Below are positions 49,662-58,531 of a stretch of DNA of 64,000 nucleotides, one piece after another. The stretch's first letter is position 1. Every line of letters begins with the position of its first letter. The notes below the pieces were generated by a model. That model had not been told where the DNA came from, ran no database searches, and saw only the letters and a list, made by a program, of their open reading frames with translations. The stretch lies in NCBI GenBank assembly GCA_002855745.1, contig NDWX01000001.1, forward strand, positions 248,001-312,000. Reading direction: 5' to 3'. A program made the translations under genes and the position numbers. The DNA is from Thermofilum sp. NZ13. Lineage in GTDB: Archaea; Thermoproteota; Thermoprotei; Thermofilales; Thermofilaceae.

Positions 49662-51860
49662 ATGCGGGCTAAGCCGTGGTTCATCTGGGTAGCAGGTCTC
49701 TCCATCGCCTCCCCGTACGTTGCACTATATGCGTTGTCCCCGGCATTGGCCGCTTCACTTGACCCCCTCCTCTGGTTACTGGCCCTCGCCTCCGCCCTTG
49801 CGCTCTACAAGCTGGGCTTCGACTACCGGTGGATAAAGTTCAGCTTCGGCCTCAGCTTCCTGGCGATTTTCTCCATGCTCTACGACTTCTTCACAGTGGC
49901 TATAGGCGCTGGCGGAGCACCGAGGGCGCTCGCGCTCTTCCTGGCGCCGTTCGTCTCCGCGGCGGCCGTGGGCTACCTCTATGAGAGGCTGCAAGCACTC
50001 GGGGAGGCGAGGGCGGCGCGCAGGGGTGTTGTCTCACTTTCGCGGCGCGTGCGGAGCACTCTCTACGAGCTCGACCCCTTGATGTGGTTCTTCCTGGTTT
50101 TCGGCTCCGCGTTCCTTGTGGTTTTCCTCCTCGCTCCGATCACCCTCGTGCTCGTGAGCGCCTTCAGGGCGCCTGCGGGGGCAGCCTGGTACTCTAACTT
50201 CCAGAGAATCTTCTCGGCGAGGGAATACGTGAGGCTTGAGAGCCTGCCGGGCGAGACGGCGTGGTCAGTGCTGCAGCTCGGAGACTACACGCTCTACGTG
50301 ATCAAGGGGATTAACTACGGCATCCTTGTTAACAGCCTAATCCTCTCGACAGCCGTAACCTTCGCCGCAACTCTGCTCGGCGTTGCAATCGCGTTCGTGC
50401 TGGCCCGCTACTCCTTCCCGGGCAAGGAGGCGCTCCGCATCCTCTCCCTGGTCCCGCTCTTCGTCACACCCTTCGTCAACTCATACGTCGTTAAGATCCT
50501 CTTCAGCGAGTACGGGCCCGTGTCGATGCTGACGCAGGCGCTCTTCGGGTGGCGGCTCAGGCTGGACGGGCTCGTCGGGGTTGTCCTGGCGCAGATCATC
50601 TCCTTCTACCCCATCGTCTACCTGAACGCGTACAGCGCTTTCCTCAACGTGGACCCCAGCACCGAGGAGCAGGCGGAGAACCTGGGCTCCAAGGGTTTCA
50701 GGCTCTTCAGGACGGTGACGTTCCCGCTAGCTCTCCCCGGGATAGTTGCAGGCGCCATAATAGTGTTCATCTTCAGCCTCGAGGACGTCGGCGCCCCGCT
50801 GATCTTCCAGGAGTGGAACCTCATGAGCGCGCAGATCTTCAGGGGCTTCGTTACTCAGACGGGCATCGTCTCCCCGGAGTCTGCGGCCCTCGGCGTCGTC
50901 ATGCTCTTCGTGGCCGTCGTGGGCTTCTTGGCGATCAGGAACTACGTGGGGATGCGGACCTACGCCATGATCAGCCGCGGGGGTCGCTTATCGCCCAGGC
51001 TACGCCCGCTGGGCCTACCGGGTAAGATCGTCGTCTACGCCATAGTATTCCCGCTGGTGCTCCTGACAGCTTTCCCGCAGTTCGGCGTCGCGCTCCTGGC
51101 GTTCAACGTCATGCCCCCTAGGGGCTTCGAGATCAACCCGGGCGGCTTCACGCTGAGCTACTTCGAGGTCCTCTTCCTCGACCCCACTGTGTTCACCTAC
51201 ATCAGGAACACCATCACGTACGCCGCGCTGTCGGTGATCCTCGCCGTCGCTGTCGCCGTGATGGTGGGGTACGGGGTTAGCAGGATCCGAGTCGCGTGGC
51301 TCTCAAACCTGCTGGACACGCTGGCAACGGTGCCTCTAGCAATCCCCGGGCTCGTGATCGCTCTAGGCTACTACTACTTCTTCACCACGCTCTTCGCCGG
51401 GACCCCCCTGGACCCAGCCTCCATAGGGGCTTTCCAGGCCTGGGTCGTGCTGGTCATATCCTACAGCGTGCGCAAGCTACCCTACGTGGTGCGCTCGGTG
51501 TACGCCGGCTTCCAGCAGGTCCACGTGGGCCTCGAGGAGGCAGCGATGAACCTGGGGGCCACGCGCGCTAAGGTGGTTTTCGGCGTCGTGCTGCCTTACA
51601 TCATCTCCTACATCTTCAGCGGCGCCGTCCTGGGCTTCATATACATGGCCACGGAGGTTAGCACGAGCATAACAATCGGCAACTTCAACCCCTCGCAGGC
51701 CCCAATGACGTACTACATGATGAACGTCTATAAGGGCGGCTCTCCCATCGGCGTGCAGATCGCGGCAGCGATGGGTGTGCTGCTGATATTTATACAGCTG
51801 GTGGCTATACTGATCGTGGTGAGGGTCCTAAAGCAGAGGTACGCCTTCATCGGGGTGTAG
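49662..51860 (+). CDS. ABC importer permease, fused double-permease (FbpB-like)
   Basis: 732 residues with about 14 membrane spans: an extra N-terminal membrane region (1-150), then two binding-protein-dependent transport domains in one chain. The EAA loops are SAFLNVDPSTEEQAENLGSK in the first domain and SVYAGFQQVHVGLEEAAMNL with GATRAKVVFGVVLP in the second. Fusion of both halves is typical of iron(III), thiamine and 2-aminoethylphosphonate importers. ATG 49662; the ATPase gene starts 4 bases after the stop. Confidence 0.88.
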   Translation: MRAKPWFIWVAGLSIASPYVALYALSPALAASLDPLLWLLALASALALYKLGFDYRWIKFSFGLSFLAIFSMLYDFFTVAIGAGGAPRALALFLAPFVSAAAVGYLYERLQALGEARAARRGVVSLSRRVRSTLYELDPLMWFFLVFGSAFLVVFLLAPITLVLVSAFRAPAGAAWYSNFQRIFSAREYVRLESLPGETAWSVLQLGDYTLYVIKGINYGILVNSLILSTAVTFAATLLGVAIAFVLARYSFPGKEALRILSLVPLFVTPFVNSYVVKILFSEYGPVSMLTQALFGWRLRLDGLVGVVLAQIISFYPIVYLNAYSAFLNVDPSTEEQAENLGSKGFRLFRTVTFPLALPGIVAGAIIVFIFSLEDVGAPLIFQEWNLMSAQIFRGFVTQTGIVSPESAALGVVMLFVAVVGFLAIRNYVGMRTYAMISRGGRLSPRLRPLGLPGKIVVYAIVFPLVLLTAFPQFGVALLAFNVMPPRGFEINPGGFTLSYFEVLFLDPTVFTYIRNTITYAALSVILAVAVAVMVGYGVSRIRVAWLSNLLDTLATVPLAIPGLVIALGYYYFFTTLFAGTPLDPASIGAFQAWVVLVISYSVRKLPYVVRSVYAGFQQVHVGLEEAAMNLGATRAKVVFGVVLPYIISYIFSGAVLGFIYMATEVSTSITIGNFNPSQAPMTYYMMNVYKGGSPIGVQIAAAMGVLLIFIQLVAILIVVRVLKQRYAFIGV

Positions 51861-51864
51861 AGGC

Positions 51865-52959
51865 ATGGTGGGCATCCGGCTGGTTGAAGTTAGCAAGGTG
51901 TATGGCCGCGTGAGGGCCGTAGACCGCGTCACCCTCGAGGTGAGGGACGGGGAGCTCTTCACTATCCTCGGCCCGAGCGGGTGCGGGAAAACCACCCTGC
52001 TTAGGATCGTGGCCGGCTTCGAGGTCCCCGAGGAGGGCAGAGTGTTCTTCGGCAGCGAGAACGTCACCTTCGTGAAGCCCTACGCCAGGGGCACGGCCAT
52101 GGTCTTCCAGAACTACGCGCTCTGGCCTCACATGACGGTCTTCGAGAACGTTGCCTACGGCCTGAAGGTTAGGCGCAAGCAGCTCAAGCTGACCGACGAG
52201 GAGATCGAGAGGAAGGTGCGCGAGGCGCTGAGGCTCGTTCGGCTGGAGGGCATGGAGGATCGCTACCCACTACAACTGAGCGGGGGGCAGCAGCAGAGAG
52301 TCGCCCTGGCTAGGGCGCTGGTGGTGGAGCCGAGGGTTCTGCTCCTCGACGAGCCCCTGAGCAACCTCGACGCCAAGCTCAGGCTGGAGATGAGGGAGGA
52401 GATTAGGAGGATCCAGTCGGAGCTGAAGATCACGGCCCTCTACGTGACGCACGACCAGGAGGAGGCGATGAGCCTCGCCGACCGGATAGCTGTGATGAAC
52501 AAGGGGAGGGTGCTCCAGGTCGGGACCCCGCGCGAGATCTACTCGAAGCCGGCGAACCTCTTCGTGGCCACGTTCATAGGGAGGAGCACCTACTTCGCGG
52601 GGACGGTCCACGAGGTCCTAGGCGACGCCGTCAAGCTCAGGGTGGACGGCCAGGTGGTGGAGGGCCGCCTCGCACCTGGGTACAAGCTCAGGGAGGGTGA
52701 GAGAGCCGTTGCGATAGTGAAAGCTGAGGACTTCAGCGTCGGCGGCGAGGGCTCCAACTCGCTTGAGGGCGTCGTCGAGATGGTGATGTTCATCGGGATG
52801 TTCAACCAGGTGAAGGTCCGGGTCGGCGAGCAGAGGGTTACCGCCCTCCTCGACCCCGCCCTGGACCTCGCGCCAGGTCAGAGGGTAAGGCTTAGCGTGA
52901 GGCCCTCCGACGTCAGCGTGTTCCCCGCGACCGGGTGGGAGGAGGAGACCTTCTCCTAG
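51865..52959 (+). CDS. ABC importer ATPase with TOBE domain (PotA/FbpC-like)
   Basis: 364 residues. Walker A GPSGCGKTTLLRIVAGF (about 36-52), signature LQLSGGQQQRVALARAL, Walker B LLLDEPLSNLDAKLRLEMRE (split here for length) and H-loop VTHDQEEAMSL. Residues 245-364 are the TOBE regulatory domain (VHEVLGDAVKLRVDG, VRLSVRPSDVSVFP). It powers the permease at 49662. No GATase or CBS extension. Confidence 0.9.
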   Translation: MVGIRLVEVSKVYGRVRAVDRVTLEVRDGELFTILGPSGCGKTTLLRIVAGFEVPEEGRVFFGSENVTFVKPYARGTAMVFQNYALWPHMTVFENVAYGLKVRRKQLKLTDEEIERKVREALRLVRLEGMEDRYPLQLSGGQQQRVALARALVVEPRVLLLDEPLSNLDAKLRLEMREEIRRIQSELKITALYVTHDQEEAMSLADRIAVMNKGRVLQVGTPREIYSKPANLFVATFIGRSTYFAGTVHEVLGDAVKLRVDGQVVEGRLAPGYKLREGERAVAIVKAEDFSVGGEGSNSLEGVVEMVMFIGMFNQVKVRVGEQRVTALLDPALDLAPGQRVRLSVRPSDVSVFPATGWEEETFS

Positions 52960-53010
52960 ACCCATTTTGGGTGCGTAACGCAAATATCCAGCGTGCTCGT
53001 GGCTGTTTTC

Positions 53011-53757
53011 ATGCCTGCGCGCAGGCTAGCGGAGATGACGTACGTAGAGGTACGCGAACTGCTCGCCAAGGGCTTGGACACGGCAATACTCCCCGTCGGC
53101 ACTGTCGAGCCCCACGGGCCGCACCTTCCGCTCGGCACGGACTGCATTATTCCGGAGCTCATCGCGGAGAGGCTGGCTGAACGCCTGAATGCCGTCATCC
53201 TGCCCACGGTGAACTACGGTGTGACCAATAGCCTTCACGGCTACCCCGGGTCGATACGCGTGAGGCCGGATGTCCTCGAGAACCTAGTCTACGACATCCT
53301 TGCGAGCCTGTCGCTTCACGGCTTCAAGATAGCGGTTATCCTCAACGGTCACGGCGGGAACACCTCGGCCCTCGACAGCGCCGCTAGGCGCGCGTGGCTC
53401 GACCACAGGCTCGCAGTGCTCCTCGTGGACTGGTGGCGTCTAGCGCGCGAGAGGGGGCTTACTCAGCGCATCCTCGGTAAGGAGGGGGGTCACGCCGCCA
53501 CAGATGAGACGGTGCTGGTCGCTGCGGCAAGGCCGGAGCTCGTGAAAAGGGAGCTCTACAGCCCCAAGGAGGTGTTCCTGGCGTCCCAGGGGGTGCAGTC
53601 GTACCCCATCCCGGGTACCATCCTGAACTACTCGCCAACGGAGGGTGAAGTATCATTCGACACTTCAAGGGCTCAGGAGTACCTTGATGAGATCGTCAGA
53701 GAAGTAGGGAAGCTCTACGATGCGTTGAGGTCAGCCTTGGAACGCATGAAGCACTAA
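53011..53757 (+). CDS. Creatininase-family metallohydrolase
   Basis: 248 residues from ATG 53011. Metal ligands are seen in LPVGTVEPHGPHLPLGTD, VILNGHGGNTSALD and GGHAATDETVLVAAA. The family includes creatininase, the archaeal riboflavin-pathway amidohydrolase ArfB and mycofactocin MftE, so the substrate is open; a cyclic amide or formamide is likely. It follows the ABC ATPase by 51 bases, perhaps in the same operon. Confidence 0.83.
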   Translation: MPARRLAEMTYVEVRELLAKGLDTAILPVGTVEPHGPHLPLGTDCIIPELIAERLAERLNAVILPTVNYGVTNSLHGYPGSIRVRPDVLENLVYDILASLSLHGFKIAVILNGHGGNTSALDSAARRAWLDHRLAVLLVDWWRLARERGLTQRILGKEGGHAATDETVLVAAARPELVKRELYSPKEVFLASQGVQSYPIPGTILNYSPTEGEVSFDTSRAQEYLDEIVREVGKLYDALRSALERMKH

Positions 53758-53802
53758 ATATATAAATTGTTAAACACGAGGGTTTAAGTTTCTGCACATT
53801 GC

Positions 53803-54654
53803 GTGCACTATGTGAGGATCCGGGACATCGCCGACCTTTTCAAGCTACGGCAGACGCTCATGGCTGTTTTAACCGGCGTCGTCGCCTACATTAAACCCCT
53901 TGGCTTTAACATAGATCTCCGAGCATTAACCCTTGTATCGATCTCTCTGTTCGCAACCGTGGCTGGAGCCACAGGGTTCAACATGCTGTTCGACATGGAT
54001 ATTGACAGCATAATGCCCAGAACGCGCCACAGGCCTCTCCCGTCCGGTAGGATGACGCCGCGTCAGGCTCTATGGATTTCAGCTATTACGGTCGCGGCTG
54101 GTTTAGTCTTGGCTTCCCTAATCAACGTCTGGGTCCTTTTCTTCGGTGTACTCGGCTTCCTGATCTTCAGCTTCCTGTACACGAAGTTCATGAAGAGGAA
54201 AACTCCGTGGAGCGTCGTGATCTGCGGAACGGCTGGAGCCATGCCCGTCCTAGGCGGTTGGTCTGCTGCGACGGGCGAGCCTTCCCTCGAGGCTGCCCTG
54301 CTTGCCACGCTCGTTGTCCTTTGGAGCTATGTGCACATCTGGACAGCCGCTACTTACTTCTCAGAGGACTACAGGCTAGCAGGAGTTCCGATGCTTCCCG
54401 TGGCTCTGGGAGAGAAGGCAGGATTAGTAGCCTCCCTCACCGCACTGGCGCTGGTCGTCGCCGACCTCGCCTTAATGTGGCTACGAGGAGTGTACTCTAC
54501 ACCTTCTGCGGCCGCTCTCGCAGTCTTAGCTACAGCTATAGCCGCCGTTTTGCTAAAGGGTCTATTTAAGGGGGAATTCAAGAGGAGCTCCTACGTGGCC
54601 TGGAAGCTCGCCACAGCTTTTATCGCAGCGGCTTTCGTCCTACTATTCATCTAG
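53803..54654 (+). CDS. ctaB: Protoheme IX farnesyltransferase (heme O synthase)
   Basis: 283 residues, UbiA superfamily, seven to nine spans. The signature GFNMLFDMDIDSIMPRTRHR followed by PLPSG is specific for CtaB, which transfers farnesyl to protoheme to make heme O for terminal oxidases. SFLYTKFMKRKTPWSVVICG and the late SEDYRLAGVPMLPV are other conserved parts. GTG 53803 is the start. No cytochrome oxidase gene is in the window. Confidence 0.88.
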   Translation: MHYVRIRDIADLFKLRQTLMAVLTGVVAYIKPLGFNIDLRALTLVSISLFATVAGATGFNMLFDMDIDSIMPRTRHRPLPSGRMTPRQALWISAITVAAGLVLASLINVWVLFFGVLGFLIFSFLYTKFMKRKTPWSVVICGTAGAMPVLGGWSAATGEPSLEAALLATLVVLWSYVHIWTAATYFSEDYRLAGVPMLPVALGEKAGLVASLTALALVVADLALMWLRGVYSTPSAAALAVLATAIAAVLLKGLFKGEFKRSSYVAWKLATAFIAAAFVLLFI

Positions 54655-54670
54655 TCTCCCCAGAAAAAGC

Positions 54671-54680
54671 CTATAAATAA
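54671..54680 (+). promoter_or_regulatory. TATA box in the 54.66-54.85 kb gap
   Basis: CTATAAATAA is a strong TATA match with no protein gene behind it for 180 bases; a transcript would begin near 54700. Confidence 0.45.
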
Positions 54681-54697
54681 CCTCTTTCTGCCACGTG

Positions 54698-54765
54698 TTC
54701 GGAGGATGAGAAGAGGGTCTCCTAACCCAAGGAAGGGATGAGGAGAACCGGCAATACTGATATTT
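54698..54765 (+). ncRNA. Possible C/D box small RNA
   Basis: About 25 bases after a TATA box lie AGGATGAG (C-like, 54703-54710), CTAA (D'-like, 54722-54725), GGGATGAG (C'-like, 54735-54742) and CTGA (D, 54757-54760). C-like boxes have one mismatch to RUGAUGA, the D box is exact, and the spacing suits a crenarchaeal guide RNA of about 60 nt. Possible guides: AAGAGGGTCTCC and AGAACCGGCAATA. The call is tentative because the C boxes and D' are imperfect. The remaining A/T-rich sequence to 54855 probably holds the sulfur-operon promoter. Confidence 0.3.
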
Positions 54766-54855
54766 CGGCATTTACCTGATAAAAATAAAATAAGTATTAT
54801 TCTATTGACATAAAGAAATATATGTAGCAAATTATATTCATGTAACTGACCGAAG

Positions 54856-55263
54856 ATGACAAAAGGTTTAGCAATAATAATGTTCTCAGGCACAGCTGAC
54901 AAGTTCATACCCCTCGGCGTTCTCACTCAGACTGCGGCTAACCTAGGCGTCCCTGTACGCATCTTCGTGACCGGCTTCGCGACCCCCTACTTCACGAAGA
55001 ACAAGCCTCAGCCGCGCTTCCCCAAGGAGTTCGAGGACATGGTCCCTGGCCTGCTTAAAGGCTTGGAGAAGATGAAGGCTCCCAGCTGGTACGACATGCT
55101 GAAGGAGGCGAAGGAGATCGGCGACGTGAAGGTGTACGTGTGCTCGCTGATAGCGGAGGCCCTGGGGCTTAAGAAGGAGCACCTCGACCCAATAGTGGAC
55201 GACATCGTCGGAGCAACATTCTTCATGAAGGAGACCGCCGAGTACGAAGTAATATTCATCTAA
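54856..55263 (+). CDS. DsrE-family sulfur-transfer-like protein
   Basis: 135 residues, alpha/beta fold like DsrE/DsrF. Hydrophobic strand GLAIIMFSGTADKFIPLGVL, then LGVPVRIFVTGFATPYFTK, and the family's central Cys in VKVYVCSLIAEALGLKKEHL (about residue 95). DsrE-type proteins carry persulfide sulfur and work with TusA. It is the first gene of a four-gene operon (stop 1 base before TusA). ATG 54856. Confidence 0.82.
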   Translation: MTKGLAIIMFSGTADKFIPLGVLTQTAANLGVPVRIFVTGFATPYFTKNKPQPRFPKEFEDMVPGLLKGLEKMKAPSWYDMLKEAKEIGDVKVYVCSLIAEALGLKKEHLDPIVDDIVGATFFMKETAEYEVIFI

Positions 55264-55264
55264 G

Positions 55265-55507
55265 ATGGGGCGTATGCCTGAGATAACCGTAGACGCACGT
55301 GAGATGGCCTGCCCCGGGCCCATTTCGGCGCTGACGAGGGCCTACCGCAACGCCCAGAACGGTGACGTGATCATCGTACTTGCGACAGACCCCGGGTTCA
55401 AGCCCGACGTTCAGGCTTGGGTTGAGCGCACCAAGAACGAGCTCGTCTCCCTGACAGAGGAGGGCGGCGTCATAAAGGCGGTCATAAAGGTAACCGCTAA
55501 AAAGTAG
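55265..55507 (+). CDS. tusA: TusA/SirA-family sulfur carrier
   Basis: 80 residues with the TusA signature EMACPGPISALTRAYRN: the Cys of CPGP carries the persulfide, though the family CPxP motif is here CPGP as usual. Start ATG 55265 or ATG 55274. Located between DsrE-like and SQR-like genes, it likely shuttles sulfane sulfur between them in the cytoplasm. Confidence 0.9.
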   Translation: MGRMPEITVDAREMACPGPISALTRAYRNAQNGDVIIVLATDPGFKPDVQAWVERTKNELVSLTEEGGVIKAVIKVTAKK

Positions 55508-55516
55508 CTTTTTCGG

Positions 55517-56713
55517 GTGTTTCTCACGTCCGGTGAAAAGGTAGTTATTGTTGGTGGCGGCGGAGGGGGAGCTATCCTCGCGAACCTGCTTCAGCCACAC
55601 GGGTTTGAAGTCACGGTCGTAGACAAAAGCCAGCACCACCACTTCCAGCCTGGGAACCTCTGGGTGGCTTTTAAAGGCGTCTCTCCAGAAAAGTTCCTGA
55701 GACCCATCCCGTCCCTGCTCAAGAGCGGGGTTAACTTCGTTAACGATGAAGTTGTCAGCGTTGACCTCAACGAGCGTATAGTCGCGACTAAGAGCGGGAG
55801 GAAGCTCAGCTACGACGTGGTTGTTCTGGCCAGCGGGGCGGAGCTCGACTACGACGCTATCCCCGGGCACCGGGAGCTCCTCGAGCGGTTTGGCGACTTC
55901 TACGCGGGCCCCCAGGATGCGGTAAAGCTGTGGGACGCACTCAAGGGCTTAAGGGAGGGTAGCTTCGTCATCGGAATAGCTGACCCTATCTACAAGTGTC
56001 CTCCCGGTCCCCACAAGGGAGCCTTCCTCGCAAGCGAGTTGTTCAAGAGCAGGGGGTTAGCGGGTAAAGTGAAGGTAGTGCTGGCGGTTCCTGTTCCGCA
56101 CGCGTATCCCTCAAAGGTCATCGCGGACATAATTGAGCCGGAGCTCGAGCAGAGGGGCATTGAGCTCCACACGTTCTTCACGGTGAACGAGATCGACTTG
56201 CAGAATGGGAAGCTGGTGAGCCTCGAGGGGGAGGAGATTCCCTTCACGGTGGCTACAGTCATCCCGCCCCACAAGGGCCCGAGCTACGCGGTCAGCCCCG
56301 CGGAGGTGAAGGACGGGTCTGGCTACATAAAGATCGACAAGTACACGAGCAATATTCAGGGCTTCGACGACGCGTACGCGATCGGAGACTGCACGAACGC
56401 TCCAACCTCTAAGAGCGGTGTGACAGCGCACCTTCAAGCCGAGGTCGTCGCCGCGAGGCTGCTCGGGTACGACGCGAAGTACAGCGGGAGAACGAACTGC
56501 CCGATAATCCTCGACGGGAAGGGTGGCTTCGTGATAAGCGACTACGACCACCCGCCTATCCCGGTGAGGCTGAGTAAGTTCAAGAGGCTGATGGAAGACC
56601 TGTTCGTGGCGACCTACTGGAGCGCAATCAAGTACCCTGAGTTCTGGAGCCCTGTGTTCAAGGCGTACTTCGAGGCTTCTGACGAGTTCATCAAGAGGGG
56701 TGAGGGGTGGTGA
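55517..56713 (+). CDS. Sulfide:quinone oxidoreductase-like FAD protein
   Basis: 398 residues. FAD motif VVIVGGGGGGAILANLL (9-25), second FAD site DAYAIGDCTNAPTSKSG (285-301), and cysteines C161 (YKCPPGP), C292 and C328 (TNCPII). C161 sits at the position of the first redox Cys of SQR; C292 lies in the FAD motif and C328 could be the second. It probably oxidises sulfide or handles persulfides at the membrane. Operon with DsrE, TusA and DUF1641 genes; 7-base overlap with the latter. Confidence 0.85.
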   Translation: MFLTSGEKVVIVGGGGGGAILANLLQPHGFEVTVVDKSQHHHFQPGNLWVAFKGVSPEKFLRPIPSLLKSGVNFVNDEVVSVDLNERIVATKSGRKLSYDVVVLASGAELDYDAIPGHRELLERFGDFYAGPQDAVKLWDALKGLREGSFVIGIADPIYKCPPGPHKGAFLASELFKSRGLAGKVKVVLAVPVPHAYPSKVIADIIEPELEQRGIELHTFFTVNEIDLQNGKLVSLEGEEIPFTVATVIPPHKGPSYAVSPAEVKDGSGYIKIDKYTSNIQGFDDAYAIGDCTNAPTSKSGVTAHLQAEVVAARLLGYDAKYSGRTNCPIILDGKGGFVISDYDHPPIPVRLSKFKRLMEDLFVATYWSAIKYPEFWSPVFKAYFEASDEFIKRGEGW

Positions 56714-57108
56714 GCGTGAAAGCCGAGCTAACACCTGAGCAGGCTGAGGCGCTGAACAAAGCCTTGGAGGTGCTCGTAAGGGCCAACGAGCTGGGCCTGC
56801 TCGATACTGTTAAGGACTTGCTCGACCCCGAGTTCATCGGCAGACTGTCGTCGCTGCTACTGACGCCAGGCACGCTCAAGCTGCTCGACCACATCGACGA
56901 CATCCTGGAGCTCCTGGGGAGTGTCGACTACGAGGCGTTAAAGGAGAAGGCACCGGTGCTGGTGGAGGCCCTGAAGTCCCTGCCAAAGGAGCCGCAGCCC
57001 ATCGGCCTCTTGGGGCTTCTCAAAGCGCTTAGCGACCCCGAGGTGCAGCGCGGGTTGGGTGTTGTTCTCGAGCTCCTCAAGGCTCTTGGCAGGCAGGGCA
57101 GGAAGTAG
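56707..57108 (+). CDS. DUF1641 family protein
   Basis: 133 residues, all-helical and Leu-rich (ALNKALEVLVRANELGLLDT; LLGLLKALSDPEVQRGLGVV). The DUF1641 pattern near the C-terminus (GLLGLLKALSDPEVQRGL) is recognisable. In many prokaryotes DUF1641 genes are linked to SQR-like FAD proteins, as here, suggesting a structural or membrane-recruiting subunit. GTG 56707 overlaps the SQR-like gene by 7 bases. It is convergent with the BrxL-like gene. Confidence 0.78.
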   Translation: MVSVKAELTPEQAEALNKALEVLVRANELGLLDTVKDLLDPEFIGRLSSLLLTPGTLKLLDHIDDILELLGSVDYEALKEKAPVLVEALKSLPKEPQPIGLLGLLKALSDPEVQRGLGVVLELLKALGRQGRK

Positions 57109-57109
57109 C

Positions 57110-58519
57110 TTAACCCCTAATTTTTACGCTTATTTTCTTACTCGGGAACTCCTTCGGGGAGAGGGCTGTCAGTATCTGCGAGACGTTGTTCCTTAAGTCG
57201 ACGTATACTTGGGCTACGCGCTCGAGCTCTCCCCTGCTGTACTGCCTGTGGGGGAACAGGAGCTTCAGCGCGCCTGAGAGGAGCCTTCTGACGGCTTTCT
57301 CGTCGCGTATTGTGAGCCTCCCCTCCATCTCGAAGAGCCCTTCAACCTCCTGCTCCAGGCTCACCTGCCTGTAAATGTGAAGCACCTCCGCTAGGTAGTC
57401 CGCTGCGACGCCGTAGCCCTGGGCTAGGTGCTCCTCGCTCTTCATGATCTTGGGTAGCTCCCACCCGTGTATGAAGCCGTGGATCCTGTCGAGGAAGGCT
57501 GTGTCCTGCATGAACCTGGGAAGGTAGCCTGCGAGGCTGTAGTGCGAGGCGATCCTCTCGAGGTCAATGTTCCCTATAAAGACGAGCGAGCATGCGGCTG
57601 GCTTCTTCGGGTGGTAAGCTCCCCTCTCGAAGTACCCGTCCACCATGTAGTCTTTGAGCTTCGCAACTACCTCGTCTCCGTTCGAGAACTTGATCTTGCT
57701 TATCTCGTCGAACACCACCACGTCGTTGATCACAAGGTCTCCGGGTATGTTGCTCCTCACGTCGTAGAAGAGCTTAGCCGGGGTCACTATGCCGCCCGAG
57801 TAAATCCTCGAGTAGTACGTGAGCTCGCGGTACGTGTGGGTCTTACCCGTGGCTCTCGGGCCTAGCTCCAGGATGTTCACGTTCGACTCGGCCAGCGGGA
57901 TGAGCCTGGCTAGCAGGAGGAGCTTCTGCTGGAACGTGTACGCTTTAGGGTTAAGCCCAGCGCTTCTAACGATCAGGTCAACCCACTCGTCTAGGCTCAG
58001 CGCCTCCCTGGCCTCGCTGGGGAGCTTAAGGTCAATCTCGTAAGCCTGGAAGGGCTCGAAGTCCTCCATAATAACCGGGGTGACGCCCGGGTACCGGGTT
58101 TGGAGGGAAGGCTCGTAAGCGAGCACCCCCACGCCCCAAAGGCCTGAGTAGAGCCTCTCGTTGGCACGGATGATCTCCTCGCGCACCAAGGCGTCGTTGA
58201 TGCTCAGGGACGGGACTTGGAGCAGGAAGACGTTCTTCTTGAGGTTAACGAGAACACGGTACTCGTCCAGCAGCTTGAGCCGGCCCTCCCCCTTCAGCTT
58301 ACCCAGGAACCTTTCCCGCGACCTGGGGTCGGGGTAAAGCTCGCTCACCGTGCTGGCAACCTCTTTGAGGCACTCGGGTGAGGGCTCAGGGCAGTGGCGA
58401 GCCACGAGGTATTCCCTGATGAAGGCCGGGATTCGCGGGATGATCCCTAGCCTGGCGACTCGCTTGTCGACAGCGTACTCGCCGAAGAGCTTCTTTACTT
58501 TCACGTCCAGCTCGTCCAT
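57110..58519 (-). CDS. BrxL-like AAA+ ATPase lacking the Lon protease domain
   Basis: 469 residues, while BREX BrxL is near 680. Homology covers the N-terminus (VDKRVARLGIIPRIPAFIRE, 18-37) and the AAA core: Walker A GPRATGKT (220-227), Walker B VVVFDEISKIKF with D271-E272, sensor N317 (VFIGNIDL), and DTAFLDRIHGFIHGWELPK (339-357) with R345 as the likely Arg finger. After LLSGALKLLFPHRQYS the C-terminal Lon protease part is missing. No other brx gene is present. It follows a membrane-protein gene by 12 bases, so it probably works at the membrane. Confidence 0.82.
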   Translation of the reverse strand: MDELDVKVKKLFGEYAVDKRVARLGIIPRIPAFIREYLVARHCPEPSPECLKEVASTVSELYPDPRSRERFLGKLKGEGRLKLLDEYRVLVNLKKNVFLLQVPSLSINDALVREEIIRANERLYSGLWGVGVLAYEPSLQTRYPGVTPVIMEDFEPFQAYEIDLKLPSEAREALSLDEWVDLIVRSAGLNPKAYTFQQKLLLLARLIPLAESNVNILELGPRATGKTHTYRELTYYSRIYSGGIVTPAKLFYDVRSNIPGDLVINDVVVFDEISKIKFSNGDEVVAKLKDYMVDGYFERGAYHPKKPAACSLVFIGNIDLERIASHYSLAGYLPRFMQDTAFLDRIHGFIHGWELPKIMKSEEHLAQGYGVAADYLAEVLHIYRQVSLEQEVEGLFEMEGRLTIRDEKAVRRLLSGALKLLFPHRQYSRGELERVAQVYVDLRNNVSQILTALSPKEFPSKKISVKIRG

Positions 58520-58531
58520 GGGCTCTCACCT

